The notes beneath the pieces were generated by a model. The model had not been told where the DNA came from. It saw only the letters and a list, made by a program, of their open reading frames with translations, and did no database searches. Positions 1 through 11,798 of a stretch of DNA of 64,000 nucleotides are shown piece after piece. The DNA is taken from contig CAMPDV010000112.1 in assembly GCA_946699065.1 (NCBI GenBank), forward strand, positions 62,001 to 126,000, given 5' to 3'. Origin of the DNA: Loxodes magnus. Its lineage: Eukaryota; Ciliophora; Karyorelictea; Loxodida; Loxodidae. The position numbers were made by a program, and so were the translations under genes. The number at the start of each line of letters is the position of its first letter. Positions within the stretch are counted from its first letter, which is position 1.

Positions 1-1438
1 TCTATATGCTTTCTAGTTCAATTTATTACTATTATACCTTAGTATTCTATACCAAAAAGAGAAATTTTAAGAAACTCCCTAGAAGTATATGGCAGCTTAT
101 AAGTTAGAAAGTTAGTATTATTCTTATGCTTTTCCTTTCTATAATAAGCTAGTTAATAATCTAGCAATTTTTAGAAGGTGTACTATTAAAGCTTTATTAG
201 GAGACATTCTCTGCATATTTGGTACTAAAATGAGAGACTAACATTATATTAAACTAATAGCTTTATATATTGAAAGGCTAAGCTTTTTTAAAAAGAAGTA
301 CTATTTCGGAAGAAAGATTATTAAAACTGAAACGGACATCTACTAAAGCAGAAATAGCAAAATTAAAGAGACTGTAAAGATTTATAGTAGTACATTTAAA
401 GGATAAATTGCTTTATTTAGTTGTAAAGTAGTTAAGTTATAGCTAAAGCAAGATATCAGATAACTTAGCTGCTTAGTATATAAACATCTCTATATTATAA
501 CTCCATTCTCTATACTAAACTTTGCTTTTATAGCTTAATATTTAGCTTGGATATATTATAAGTGCAATAGTTCTAAATACTCATTGCACTAAGCATTATT
601 AAAGTATAGTAACCGTATTAAGGCTAAATTTACGTGATCTTATAAACTTTAAAATTGAGATTATTATCCAATGTATGAAAAGCAAGAATCGCCATATATT
701 TTGCTGTTTCTCCTTTAAAATAAAGAATTAAAGGTTTGGTGAAGTATAAAATGATTAATGATAAAGTAGAAATTAGATATTTAAAGAGTTAGTTGATACT
801 AACTTAACAATCAGTTTATTTGATTTATTAATAGAATTATATAAAGAATAGAAGCACATTTAAACAGAGAGGATACTTTTAATACCTAAGTTAAATAATT
901 AAATTACTCACTTAAAACTCTAGAAGTAAAGTTAATTCTCTTTTGATTTATTAGTTTTATCGCATTTAGATTTTCATAGTCAAAGAGCTTATAGCAGAAT
1001 ATTTAAAAGACTTAGAGGAGTAAATTGATTGATATAGTGTTTTAAATATGGAGATTTGGTAATATATCTATGATAGAGTTGTAGTCTATTCTTGCATCTT
1101 ATTTATTATCATACTCGCTTCTTCGAAAATCATTCCTTTTTATTTTTTTCCTTTATCTAGTCTGATAAAAATTCTTAAGCTCAACTTTTTATGAAAGTAC
1201 ATTTCAAAGGATTTAATAGTCTTCATAAACTGATATATTATTATAGTAGGAGTTAGAAAAAAAAGTAAAATAAGATAACAGAATTTTATTAAACCAGCTA
1301 GATAAGTAAAAGTCTTAAGAGAATAGAAGAGAAGCAGTTGCTGAAATGATTGATATGAGGATAGTAATGCTCATTATTTTATTACTTTACTTTATTTTAA
1401 ATCCAATATTCGTTTATAAAAGACTCCATAGTATAAAT
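1..1438. other. AT-rich region without a confident gene
   Basis: No start-to-stop gene with recognisable content was found. Stretches such as 290-700 on the plus strand stay open when only TGA is a stop and contain a charged helix-like segment, but no domain, conserved motif or consistent frame is visible. Chance openness is expected in AT-rich DNA read with one stop codon. Confidence 0.5.
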
Positions 1439-3969
1439 ATGAGTATATCAAATGAAGCAATTGGTAACACTTAAGGTAAATAGAAAAGTATGTGGGCTTC
1501 CTTTACTTATTAAAAAAAGAGAAGATAGATGAGACGCTTTTTTGGGTAGAATACTAGCGATAAGGATTAAGAAGTTGAAGAAGCAAAGAAAAATGATTCA
1601 ACAATGACTAGTTTAACTAAAACGATTTTAAGTTTATCACTATAGACAAGTGAATTAAATAGCAAGAAGTCTAATAATAAAGCTTAAAATAATATATTCT
1701 TAAAGACGTTACAGAAAAAGAAGAAAGATGAAGTAGAAGACATTGAATAAAATAAAATTGCTGCATAGTAATAATAAAGCAAGAAAAGGAATCAAAACTT
1801 AAAGTAAGGATTTACACTTGATGGTGCTAAGAGAAAAATGACATTTATAAAGCCCCCTTGGAACTATTTTTTTCCGATAGAGTTTGTAGATTTTGCTCCA
1901 GATAGTCATATTCTAAGAATTTAATTGAAAAAGATTAAACTTTACGATATTATAATTACAATAGGTTCTCTTGTAGGCTATTTTTTTGGTCTATCTGAGG
2001 TAAATTACTATATAGAATAGTATGTATTTTAACGACGGAAATGAAGCTAATATCACTGTAGATACCTTAAGAACATTTAACTGTGTGCTTACCTTGATTT
2101 TAGGTAATTTTAATAATTTTAGTTATTTTGCTGATCAAGAGATCTACTATTATTGTAAACTATCGTAAAGAGTTTAAATTTATTGATTTCAGTTCCACTT
2201 TACTGGAAGATGTTGATTAAATGAAATTTTTGATATTTGACTTATTGATAGTAATATGAGTATGTCCTCCTGGAGTTGATTTTGAAGCAGAATGCGATAT
2301 AATGGGTTCAATATATACATACTCAGCTAGTGATATTATAGTTTTTTTTATGTCCTTTCGTTTCTTTTTCTTACTGAAGCTTGTGTTCACATTTTCAGCT
2401 TATGGGAGTTATTAAGCTGAAAGACTTTGTGACCTTAATGTAGTAAAGCATGGTCCATAATGAATGCTAAAGTGCTTTTTAAAAGACTAACCGTTTTATT
2501 TTTCGACAGTCCTTATGTTTGTATTCTTGATGTTCTTTGGTATGAATGTTCGAATATTTGAGCGTCCATTAAAAGGAGAGGATTCTTAATGATATTATGG
2601 TAATTCCTTATGATGTATTATTGTAACAATGACAACAGTGGGGTATGGAGACTTCAGTCCAAAAACACACATGGGAAGATTAATAGCAGTATCAGCAGCA
2701 GTAACAGGTGCTTACTTGATTTCGCTGCTAGTTATTTCCCTTGCTTCAAATTTATGTGATCTAAGTAGTTGTGAATAGAATACACTACTAGAAGTTACAA
2801 TTAACGAAAGGAAGAATAACTTAAAGCAACTGGCAGCGTAAATCATTTAAAGGCTCTTTAGAAATCACTAATGTAAGAAGAATTAAATTATTCCTACAAC
2901 CAAAAAGCAGTCTTTTCCAGCTAAAAATTTACGTTCACTGCTAAAAATAAAAAAAAATAAGGTAAGATGGGATTTAAACGCTCAGGAAATACTTAGACAA
3001 TTGATTTTCTAGACTGAAGTTGTATTTAATGGTTATAAGATATAACTCTCAAATCTTGAATAAATCTACAATAAGCTGGAAGAGGTTAGAGTAACATAAG
3101 TAAGTTAGGTTGCAAAACTATAAGAAATGATATTCAAAACTATATTCATTTCTAATTTTTATCATACTGATTAAACTGATTCTAATACTAAACCGCTAAC
3201 TTAAACTAAAATACAATTAGGTTAATCTCTTAGCTCATAGACCAAAAGAAATATGATTAATGCATTAGCAAAATATCAGTTTAACAGAAAAAAAATGAAT
3301 CAATTTGATGGATTGAAAATGATTACTAGCATCGAAAAACTGTTTAAACAGATAGAAGTTTAGAAATCTCAATCCTATAAAGATTTTGATTATTATAGAG
3401 AAATAATGAAAGTAGATTCAAAATAGCTTAATGAAGACTACCAAGATATAGCTAAGGATATTATTAGTAGCAAACAAAACAGCAAACATTTTGGCTTCCT
3501 AAAAGCCATATTTGAGAGAAGTCTTTCTTTTAAAAAAAGTTTTCCTCCTTAGAAAGCTATGAAATAAAAGGATAGAGTTAGCAAAGAAGAATAAAATAAA
3601 TAGAATAAGAAATTTTAGAGTGATTTTGCTTATTAAAAGATAACAACCTTAAGGACTGACGTAAGTTCAAATCCAGCCAGTTCAAGTAATTCTCCCGCAA
3701 AAATTACCAGCAAAGAAAAGACATCACCTTCGAAACTCGGACAATCTACTACTTTTCAAACTACAACTTCAACTTAAGTTATACCAGAAGTAGATGAAGA
3801 GTAATCAGGTTCAGTTTAGGATATAATTTAAGAAAGCAGATAAAAGTTAATACCTACATTTGTTTTTTTCAATGTAAAAGAAGATAAGGCAATAGAAGAG
3901 TTGAAAGATATTGAAGAAATAGCTATTTAATAATCTAATATTGTCAGTATTATTTTAGTGTTGAATTGA
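1439..3969 (+). CDS. Six-TM potassium channel, SK-like
   Basis: Predicted 831-residue plasma-membrane or ciliary K+ channel. The selectivity filter T-V-G-Y-G-D lies near residues 386-391, flanked by hydrophobic S5 (F-L-M-F-F-G-M-N) and S6 (A-Y-L-I-S-L-L-V-I-S). Four more hydrophobic segments precede it. A basic Q-rich helix just after S6 sits where SK channels bind calmodulin, and there is a long polar C-terminal tail. Two inferred introns, 16 nt (2000-2015) and 19 nt (2104-2122), join three frames into one protein and fall in or beside S1/S2; a 19-nt alternative for the second one starts about 20 nt earlier. TGA reads as Trp several times, including I-W-V-C-P-P before S4 and S-L-W-C in the pore helix. 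The final TGA is preceded by tandem TAA codons at about 3928, so a shorter C-terminus is possible. The SK-like assignment rests on architecture only. Confidence 0.88.
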
Positions 3970-5512
3970 ATAATATTAATAATAATAAAAGCTATTAACT
4001 TATCGTTCTTAGAGTAATGATTATTATATCTTTTCTTATATTATAACAGTAATTCTTAATAAATACCATTTCAATCCTTATTCATTTGTTTTTCAAATAT
4101 TCCTTCAAACATTTATTAGGTTCTAATATGAAATACTTAGTCCTTAATTAGTATTATCATATTACTGCAAAGTGTTTATTGGTAGATCTTATTATATTTA
4201 AGTTAGATTAGTTTCAGTGATATCTAAGTTTAGCTTTTAGATTAAATCAATAAAAGGAACTAAAAAGGAAGTTTTATTCCTTATTAGTTCTGAAAATATT
4301 AACTGATATCTTTATAACTCTACTACTTGTAGCTTTAGCTATCTGCTAGAATATACTTTTTAGGATTTTCCTTTATTTCTAATTATTATCTGTAACTAGA
4401 AAAACGTTTCGTATATAAAGAGGAAATAATATACTTCAAGGGGCAAACTAAATTAATTATCCAGCAGCTTCTAATTACATAGAGAGTAATGATTGTTAAT
4501 TACTATAGACATATCAAAGCAAATATCTTCTATAATAGCTTTATTTAGTCTAATTTAATAAGAAAGCTCCATAATCATTATACATATTCATACTTCATCG
4601 AGCTTCACTATTATTTCAGACCTAATTTTAAATAGAATCACAGAAGATACTTATTCTTGATAATATAAAAAGGATATTAGAGTGAGAAATGCTAAAAGGA
4701 GTAAATAAATTAGTAGCCATTATAGTTAATATTTTTTAGGTTTGTATAATTGAGTTTAATAAAGTTCATTATGAATACTATCTCCAAAAATTGAACATTA
4801 AGTAAGTTTTATTCTTCTGTAAATAGATTGAATAAAGTATCTTAAGTTACCCTTAAATTACTAAAGAATAGCTTTTATTAGAAGCTACCAAGGTTAAATA
4901 TTACTAACTAAGTTTTCTCTTGTTCGTATAACAAATCTAATTACTTTTAAAGATAGTTCTTTTTAAGAAGGTTATCATATTTAACAAAGTCTAAATAGCT
5001 TCTTAGAGCTTTGAAACTATTAATAATAATTGGGTATCCAATTAGAGGCAGTTAATGAAAAAGAGTTAAAATAGATGAAGAAGATATATAATAATGCTAG
5101 ATATAAATGTATGCTCCTAATTAATTTAATGTCTATAAATAAGCAATCATATATAATTTTGGGATAGTAGAAAGCTATAAAGCAAAAAGGGATTACTTTA
5201 ATATTACAAACTCCTTCAAATTTTATATTTATAATCAAAATTATTATTTTAACTTGCCATATTTATCTGTTTTTCATTCCAATTTTATATATTTATAATC
5301 AATTTATCACTTTCTAATCTACGACTTTTTAGGCTTTTGGAAATTCATAATATTTAACCCTAATTTACATATTCCAAAATTTCATTTAGTGAATAGCAGT
5401 ATATTTAACATTATAAAGCTTATTTCATTATATTTAAGTCATTTATTTGATTAATAAATAAATAGTTTTTAATTAAACGTATTAAGTTTATTATGTAGTT
5501 CTATAATAATAA
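3970..5512. other. Intergenic, AT-rich
   Basis: Convergent interval between the K+ channel and the WLM-domain gene. Several TGA-free stretches occur on both strands (for example around 4450-4850, plus), but none shows a domain, a signal peptide or consistent codon character. No repeat or structured RNA was recognised. Confidence 0.5.
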
Positions 5513-8029
5513 TCATAAGCCTTTTTACTGCTTAAGAAGATAAATATAATTTAGAGATAATTTTATTTATAAATCTTAATTCAAAAATTATTCAGATTTA
5601 ACACAAAACTCCTTTGCCTCTGTATTTGAGTTTTCTTCTACCTTTTCTTTTTCTTATGCCTTTTCTCTGTCCCAAATCTATTTTAATTCTTCGTCAGTTA
5701 TAAAACCAGAAGTTTCGAAGATTCTTTGTTCTCATTTCCTGCAGCTGGGAATCATATGATAATCCTAGCTGAATATTTTGTTCTTTCCTGCATAATTGTA
5801 AATTTGCTTTAGAAAGTACATAAATTCCTTTTCGTGATTCATAAACTTAATATGTGCAAGTTCATGGAACAATAAAGCGAGGCATGTAGCTCTATTTAAA
5901 AATTTTGTAGGATCGTTTGGATCTTTAGAGTTTCTTATTTTTAACTTAATAACATGAATGTAAGCAGTCATTTTTTCTCCTTCGCATCAGCTACTGACTG
6001 GTAATCTCTCCGTAATTGCAGCATTTTGACTTTCAATATTATTTTCACATAAACATTAATAACTCAAATCGAAACTCGTTAAAAGAGGTAAAATGGATTG
6101 ATGCAAATTTTTAAGAATCGTGTACACTTTATACTTATGATTTAATTCTATTTTATCTCCTTAAGCTTTATCCATATAAAAATCTACTGTTGCAAACATC
6201 TCAGGATAAGTTCTTTTTTCCAGTCTGAAAGTTTGACAAATTAAGGATTAATTGTAAATTTTTTCTTTGGATTCTTGAATTTTTTTCTAGGAATTTGTTA
6301 GTTAATTTGATTTTAATTAGAGTTGCTTTCTATAACTGCATTAAGAATTTGGTCTTACTTCCTATTATTCTATTCTCTTATTATTCTTCTGATGATGTTC
6401 AATTCCAATACTTTAATTGAGAGTCAGGAAGCTTGAGTCATTACTCTGGCAAATTTAGGTACCTGCTTTAACAAGAGCTTTATTTAAGGATGTACTAAAC
6501 TTTTACAAATTGTTATCCCATTTAGTTTTGGGTAGTTCTCTAGTCTTAAGAGTATTAGTTTTAACAATTTCTTCGTCTCATTTTTTTGTTTCTTATTATT
6601 TTTCAGTTTGATTTAAGGCAATATCTTTATTATATTTCAAAGTATCCTTCTTAATCAGCAAATTTTAATTTCTATTAAAAGTTGTACTTTTGGAAACTTA
6701 ACTAATTTATCTTTTTGAGTGCTGTTTCATCGGTGTAAGTTTATAATTTGTATTTTCTTCCTCCATTGATGTTTATAATTTTAGCTATAATTGTTGCTTT
6801 TATTGTATTTCCTACTGTCACTTTTTAAAAGAAGTCTGACTTTTCTCTTCTCTACTCTTCTTCTTTTATTTCTTCTTCTTAAATTTTTTTTTAAAACTTA
6901 AATTCTTTTATTTAGTTATAGGCTGTAATTCAGCACTATTTTCCTTTTCTTCATCTTAATCTTAACTATTTTTATCTTCGTTAAGTACAGCTTATACTGA
7001 ATTCTTAATAGTAGCTAATATATTTATTTTACTCACGTTAACTCCTTAAAACGCATTTTTACTATTTTGAGCTTAGCTTTGACCGACGATATTTTATCTT
7101 TACTAGTTTTAGTTTTAATAAGATGTTTATGGATTGACTATTTAGTTATTATTCTGAAGTTAATACTTCTTCCTTGATGTGTTAACATTGTTAGAAATAA
7201 CTTACTCTTTTTCTTCCTCTTATACTTAATCATTTCATCTCATATTTTCTCAAGCCTATTATTTTTGACTCTATTCTTTTAGAATTTCTAGAATAGCAGC
7301 ATCATAAATATACTTTTCTTGTTCATCTTCTAAATTTTGGTAAATGGTTTAAGTATTATGAATTGAAAACTGTGTAGGAACAGTAGGTTAAATAACTTCC
7401 GTTTTATTATGTCTTTTTAAGCATTACTCTTCTATCTTATTTTTAATGATAAATCTCTTGCTTCTGCTTATCTTTTCATTTCTAAATTATTATTTAAGCT
7501 TTTGGTAGTTATACTAGAGACCATTTTTCTCTTCCAATTCTACTTTCTAAAGTGACATGCTTTATATTAAAGGGTTCTATTCTTTCTAATTTTGGCTATA
7601 GAATTAAAAGTTTTTAAAGATGCCATTGGAGTTGATTGCATAAGTCTATTGGTCTATTTCTTACTGAGTCTTCTAAATTTCCTAATCAATATTTTCAATT
7701 TGCTTTTTTATGTATTGACGCATCTAGTCGTTCTTACATTTTACGAAAGCAGGAACAGATTTTTTTTTGGTTATATCTTAAGAATGCTAAAATGTCTAGC
7801 AAGTTTCTAATACATTTGTATAGAAGTCTTTTTATTCTTTAAGGTTAAAGTGAGTGTTTATAACAATAGGAGAGTTTCTGACACTTTTAGATACACTAGA
7901 TTCTGTTTAGGTATTAAATCTTATTTCTTAGTTCTTGAAGTTCTTTCCTTCTATCGAAATTTTCCATGGATATTCTACAGTGAACTCTTAAGGATAGCTT
8001 TAGAGTGGCTGAAACGCCTTTAATATCAT
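5513..8029 (-). CDS. WLM-domain metalloprotease-like protein
   Basis: Predicted 838-residue protein with no intron. The last quarter carries a WLM/Wss1-type metalloprotease core: the zinc motif H-E-L-A-H-I-K followed by M-N-H, giving HExxH plus a third His, preceded by a beta-strand rich segment ending K-L-K-I-R. WLM proteases related to Wss1 act on sumoylated or DNA-crosslinked proteins; that role is inferred from family only. The N-terminal 600 residues are polar, Gln- and Lys-rich with coiled-coil-like stretches (I-D-Q-E-I-Q-K-T-Q-Q-E-I). Trp is repeatedly TGA (S-S-W-C, K-K-W-D). The start at 8029 was chosen over an internal Met at 7558 because the upstream frame stays open and reads as coding. 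The terminal TGA at 5513 lies 27 codons beyond a TAA, so the exact C-terminus is uncertain. Confidence 0.75.
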
Positions 8030-8618
8030 TATTGCCTCTTATTTTATAAAGGAATGAAAAATAAATAAAAGTAAAAGAATTAGCCCTTTTATAACTATCT
8101 TAACTATATATCCTTCAACATTCATCTAATTATCTAACTACTTCTAGTCTTTCTATTAACCCATTTATTAGCCTTATCTCACTATTAATACTATTTACTC
8201 CTAGGAAACTTAGAACCTAAACCTAGTAATTTAGTAAGTATAAAGCGTTAAGTATTTATTATATCTAGATAATGTTTAATTAGTTTATTTATACCACCAA
8301 TTAATAATGAAAAAGATGAAAATTGCAACTTAAACTAGATTTGAATGAAATCAAGATACATGCTAATTTCCTAGCTTTATTAAATTTATTTAACGTATCC
8401 ATTTCTCTTTAACATCATATGTTTTATTATACGCTCCTTCTCTAGACACTCTCTTACTTTTGTATTATAGCTATAGAATGCCATTTTAGTTTTTGATCTA
8501 TTTAGTTTGAAGTAACTTCTAATAATTGACATAGATAAACAGTTTATTAGACGTTTATGTAAGAATTTTTCCAGGTGCTAGATGAATAAATTAGATGTTA
8601 ATACAAAAACTCATTTTA
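8030..8618. other. Intergenic, AT-rich
   Basis: Interval between two reverse-strand genes. Short open stretches here are read-through of neighbouring frames; nothing recognisable is present. Confidence 0.5.
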
Positions 8619-9296
8619 TCAAAATATTTTACATACATACTAGTGACTACTGTTGCTATCCATCCAAAAGCATACACAATTACATAGCTTTCTTTACTGC
8701 CTCCCTTCAAGTTGAGTTTAAATTTAATCTTTTTGAACCTACTAAAGCTAACTGTTTGCATATTCGCTACCTTTATCATTAAATTCTACTTCTCAATTTG
8801 GAGTGAATATTTGCTAATTTATGATAAATCCCTATTACTAAGTTGAAGTTGGTTGAAATTTTATAGATGAAACTTGACTTTAATTTTATGAAGGGGATTT
8901 ACTTTACTTCTAGTGCATGGTATCTTAATTTAAATCCTTCTACTAGTCATTCATTTTCTTAATTTATACATCATGGTTTTATTAATATGCACCTTCATTA
9001 TTTTAACTCTCTTCTCTGCTAAAAATTTCAAACTCTAAGATTTCTTTAAAAGAAAAACTTGAAATTTTACTTTGATTAAGTATGGTACTTTTATTATGTG
9101 CTTCAAACTAAAAATCCGAAATGTTTTCAAAAGTTTCTTTTTCTTAGTTTTGCAACGTAGTAATAAAATCTTCTAAGTCAACATTTTCAGATGAAAGTTT
9201 ACTTTCATTGGTTAAGAAGTTCTTTTCTTTTTCTCTTCCCTGATTTATTTCTTGTTTCTTAAATTCTGCTTCGTTTTCTTATTCTTTTTAAATCAT
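8619..9296 (-). CDS. Polar hypothetical protein
   Basis: Unrecognised 225-residue protein in one uninterrupted frame from ATG to a TGA directly after the last residues. It is rich in Glu, Gln, Lys and Ser, with no hydrophobic segment, and ends in a small cysteine-containing stretch C-N-C-V-C-F-W-M-D followed by V-C-K-I-F. The cluster of four Cys near the C-terminus could bind metal or be lipidated, but it fits no motif I can name. It lies in a run of three reverse-strand genes, 420 bp downstream of the TPR/RRM-like gene. Confidence in the gene is fair because of its length and codon character; function is unknown. Confidence 0.6.
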
Positions 9297-9716
9297 GTTA
9301 CTAAATATGTTATTATAATAATATTTCCTTACAAATATTTCATTTAAAATACACTTTAAACTCCATTTAATCATTATAACTAATTTGCTAAATTCTCACT
9401 ATAAGTAAGCAATCGCTTTTTATATCATTGTTAATAGCTTTATAATCTTATGGTTCTAGAGCTACTGTAATTATATTACATATTCAAATTTGACTTTCAT
9501 TCTGTTTCTAAAAGACTATTTTAAACTAAGCAAGGAAAATGATACTCTAAGTAGATATTTTTATTTAAAAGAAATATGTAGCTTATGTTTTTATTTAGCT
9601 AATTAAGCTAAGGATCAATTGATTTTTTTAAAGCCTTCATTAATATAGGAATCTTTCCTTTTCATTTATGTAAATAATACCAAAATTAAATAAAAATTTT
9701 CTGCTAAAACCAAGAT
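9297..9716. other. Intergenic, AT-rich
   Basis: Spacer between two reverse-strand genes. No gene, repeat or structured element recognised. Confidence 0.5.
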
Positions 9717-10745
9717 TCAAACATTTAACCTCCTAACCCATGCATTTTTCTGAGTTTCTTTTTTTTGTACTAAGCTTACTTTTATCTTTGTAAAATTGAT
9801 TTCATCTCACAAGTGATCTCCTAGCAAAAACTTTCCTTCTTGTTAATTAAACTCATACTTCTCAGATCCTTCCAACTCTTCTTATTTCTTAATTTCTTCC
9901 TTCTAGTCTGTAAAATAATTCTAAGTAGATTCCTTTGTTTGACTTAACACTTTGAACTAAAATTTTTTATCTTAATTTCTCTCTTCTCTTGATTTTTTGG
10001 CTTCTTCTTAAGCTTTAACTCTAGCTTCGTAAGCATCAGCTATAACTTCATCATTTACATTTACCCAAAAAACTCTGTTTTTTTCTCAAATTCTAATACC
10101 ATCTAGTGTTTTCCTAGCCGCTGAATGACTTTTAAAATCTAATATCGCTCACTTATTTGCTCCTTCTCCTAAAATCCTAATAGACAAAATTCTTGACGAG
10201 TTCTTAAAATTCCTTTTAATATCTAAAGGATACTATAAACCATCTAATTTCAGCTTCAGCTTTTTATTAAAGCAATTTCCAGTTGGAATTATTTACCTTT
10301 GCAAGTTTTCAATTAGGTTTAGAAACTTCTCTTTATCCTCAACAAATTCATGCTTATTTTCTAGAAGCATCTTAACAGCATAGTATGTTCTTCCTTATTG
10401 ATGTAACACTCCAGCTAAATCTTTGATTGCGCTTTAGATTCTCTCTTTATTATGAATTGCTGCTTTATATAAATCTTCAGCTTTTTACAAGTTTTTTTCT
10501 ACATATTCTGCATGCTTTGCTTTACTGTAATAACTAGAGTCCTTAGGAATAGGATACTACTAGTTATTCTAAGAAAAATCAAACCTTTAATTCATTTGAC
10601 TAGGTGTCAAAAGAGCCAATCTATCATTTCTCTTATAAATGCCTTTCTTAATCTCTTAACTTGCATTCTAATTTATATTTTCTTTGTTAGCTCTAGAATT
10701 TAAACTAGTTTTAGGACTGGGCAGTTTCCTTTATAAGGTGTTCAT
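9717..10745 (-). CDS. TPR protein with RRM-like domain
   Basis: Predicted 342-residue protein, no intron. Residues about 80-170 form helix pairs typical of tetratricopeptide repeats (A-E-Y-V-E-K-N-L-Q-K-A-E-D-L-Y-K-A-A-I, then A-G-V-L-H-Q-Q-G-R-T-Y-Y-A-V-K-M-L-L-E-N). Residues about 200-250 resemble an RNA-recognition fold: S-I-R-I-L, then W-A-I-L-D-F-K-S-H-S-A-A-R-K-T-L-D-G, then V-F-W-V-N-V. A charged helical tail rich in E and K follows. Trp is TGA at K-W-A-I, I-W-E-K and L-W-D-E. The family suggests a scaffold that may contact RNA or tubulin; the RRM assignment is weak and by eye. It ends with TGA after a basic R-R-L-N-V. Confidence 0.72.
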
Positions 10746-11798
10746 GTTAATTTTGTAGTAAATAACAAGCAGCAAGGATTTAAAATAGCATATCTTAAAG
10801 TTTGGTATTTTAGTCTTAGTTATATCTATCAAATAGCTTTAAGATTTACTATTAAAGTTAAATTTATTTAAACCCTTCTAGATATCATTACACTTCACTT
10901 TCATTCTCACTCTTCAATCTCTCTTAATACAGAAATTGCTTTCACTACTCTTATTAGTTTCCATCCATGAAATTGCTTTATCTTATGGATATACTAACTA
11001 GAGAGTAAGTTTGAATAAGTTATTAAAGAGAGGTATAAAGTTAAGAGTATAAAGGTATTTAAGTCTTAGTATTCTATTGACTTTGATATAAAGTATTTTA
11101 GATTTAGGCTTAAGATTAACTATTACTATATAACCAATTTAAGAATGAACTTAAATTGGTATTTATAAATAGACTAAGCATCATGTTGAATGGATTTTGT
11201 AGGTTTGTAAAGTTAAACTTATCAGCAAGGAAGCTAAGATAACTAGGGTAAATCTAATCTTACTCTAAAGGAGAATCTCAATCTATAGAGTACCTTTAGT
11301 TATTAAATTTACTAAATGTATAATAGACTAAGCTATAGAGCTATAGAGTGACTTTATAGATGCTATTTACTCTTTATAAATTAAAATCTCTTGTTTGTTT
11401 CTATCTTCTGAAGAAGCTAACAAGATTAAGTAGTTTAAAAGATACTTTCGAGAATAAATTATTTTTGTAATAAGTGAAAAGAGAGATGCCACTAAAAATA
11501 TCTTAAGTAGATATGCTTAAAACATCTAGCCAGTAACATCATATGAAATACTATAATTAAGTATTGGGATAATTTTATCTTCCTTTGGTTGGAATTTAAT
11601 AACCAGAAGGGTAGATTAGCCAATCAATAATATAAGGTAAACATTAAATTGAGAGAGTATAAGATATTGTAAGATATATAGGTTGCATTTAGTTATATGA
11701 GCCTATTATTAGAGCGTAGCTAATTAGTTAGCTGTTTATTGAAGATTAGAAGCTATCTATCCTAAATATTTATAATATTTCATTTTATCTTTAAAAGA
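10746..11798. other. Divergent intergenic region
   Basis: Lies between the start codons of a reverse and a forward gene, so both promoters should be inside. From about 11130 to 11657 the plus strand stays open with coding-like composition but has no ATG-anchored or recognisable product. A short perfect inverted repeat lies at 11133-11160. Confidence 0.5.
11133..11160. repeat. 11-bp inverted repeat, 6-nt loop
   Basis: Arms ACCAATTTAAG (11133-11143) and CTTAAATTGGT (11150-11160) are exact reverse complements around the loop AATGAA. It could form a hairpin in DNA or RNA, or be a dyad binding site in the shared upstream region of two divergent genes. Function is unknown; AT-rich DNA does generate such dyads by chance. 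Confidence 0.6.

Noticed and set aside
751-1032. 93-codon ATG-to-TGA frame upstream of the K+ channel
   Set aside because: Length is within chance expectation for AT-rich DNA when TGA is the only stop, and no motif or compositional support is visible.
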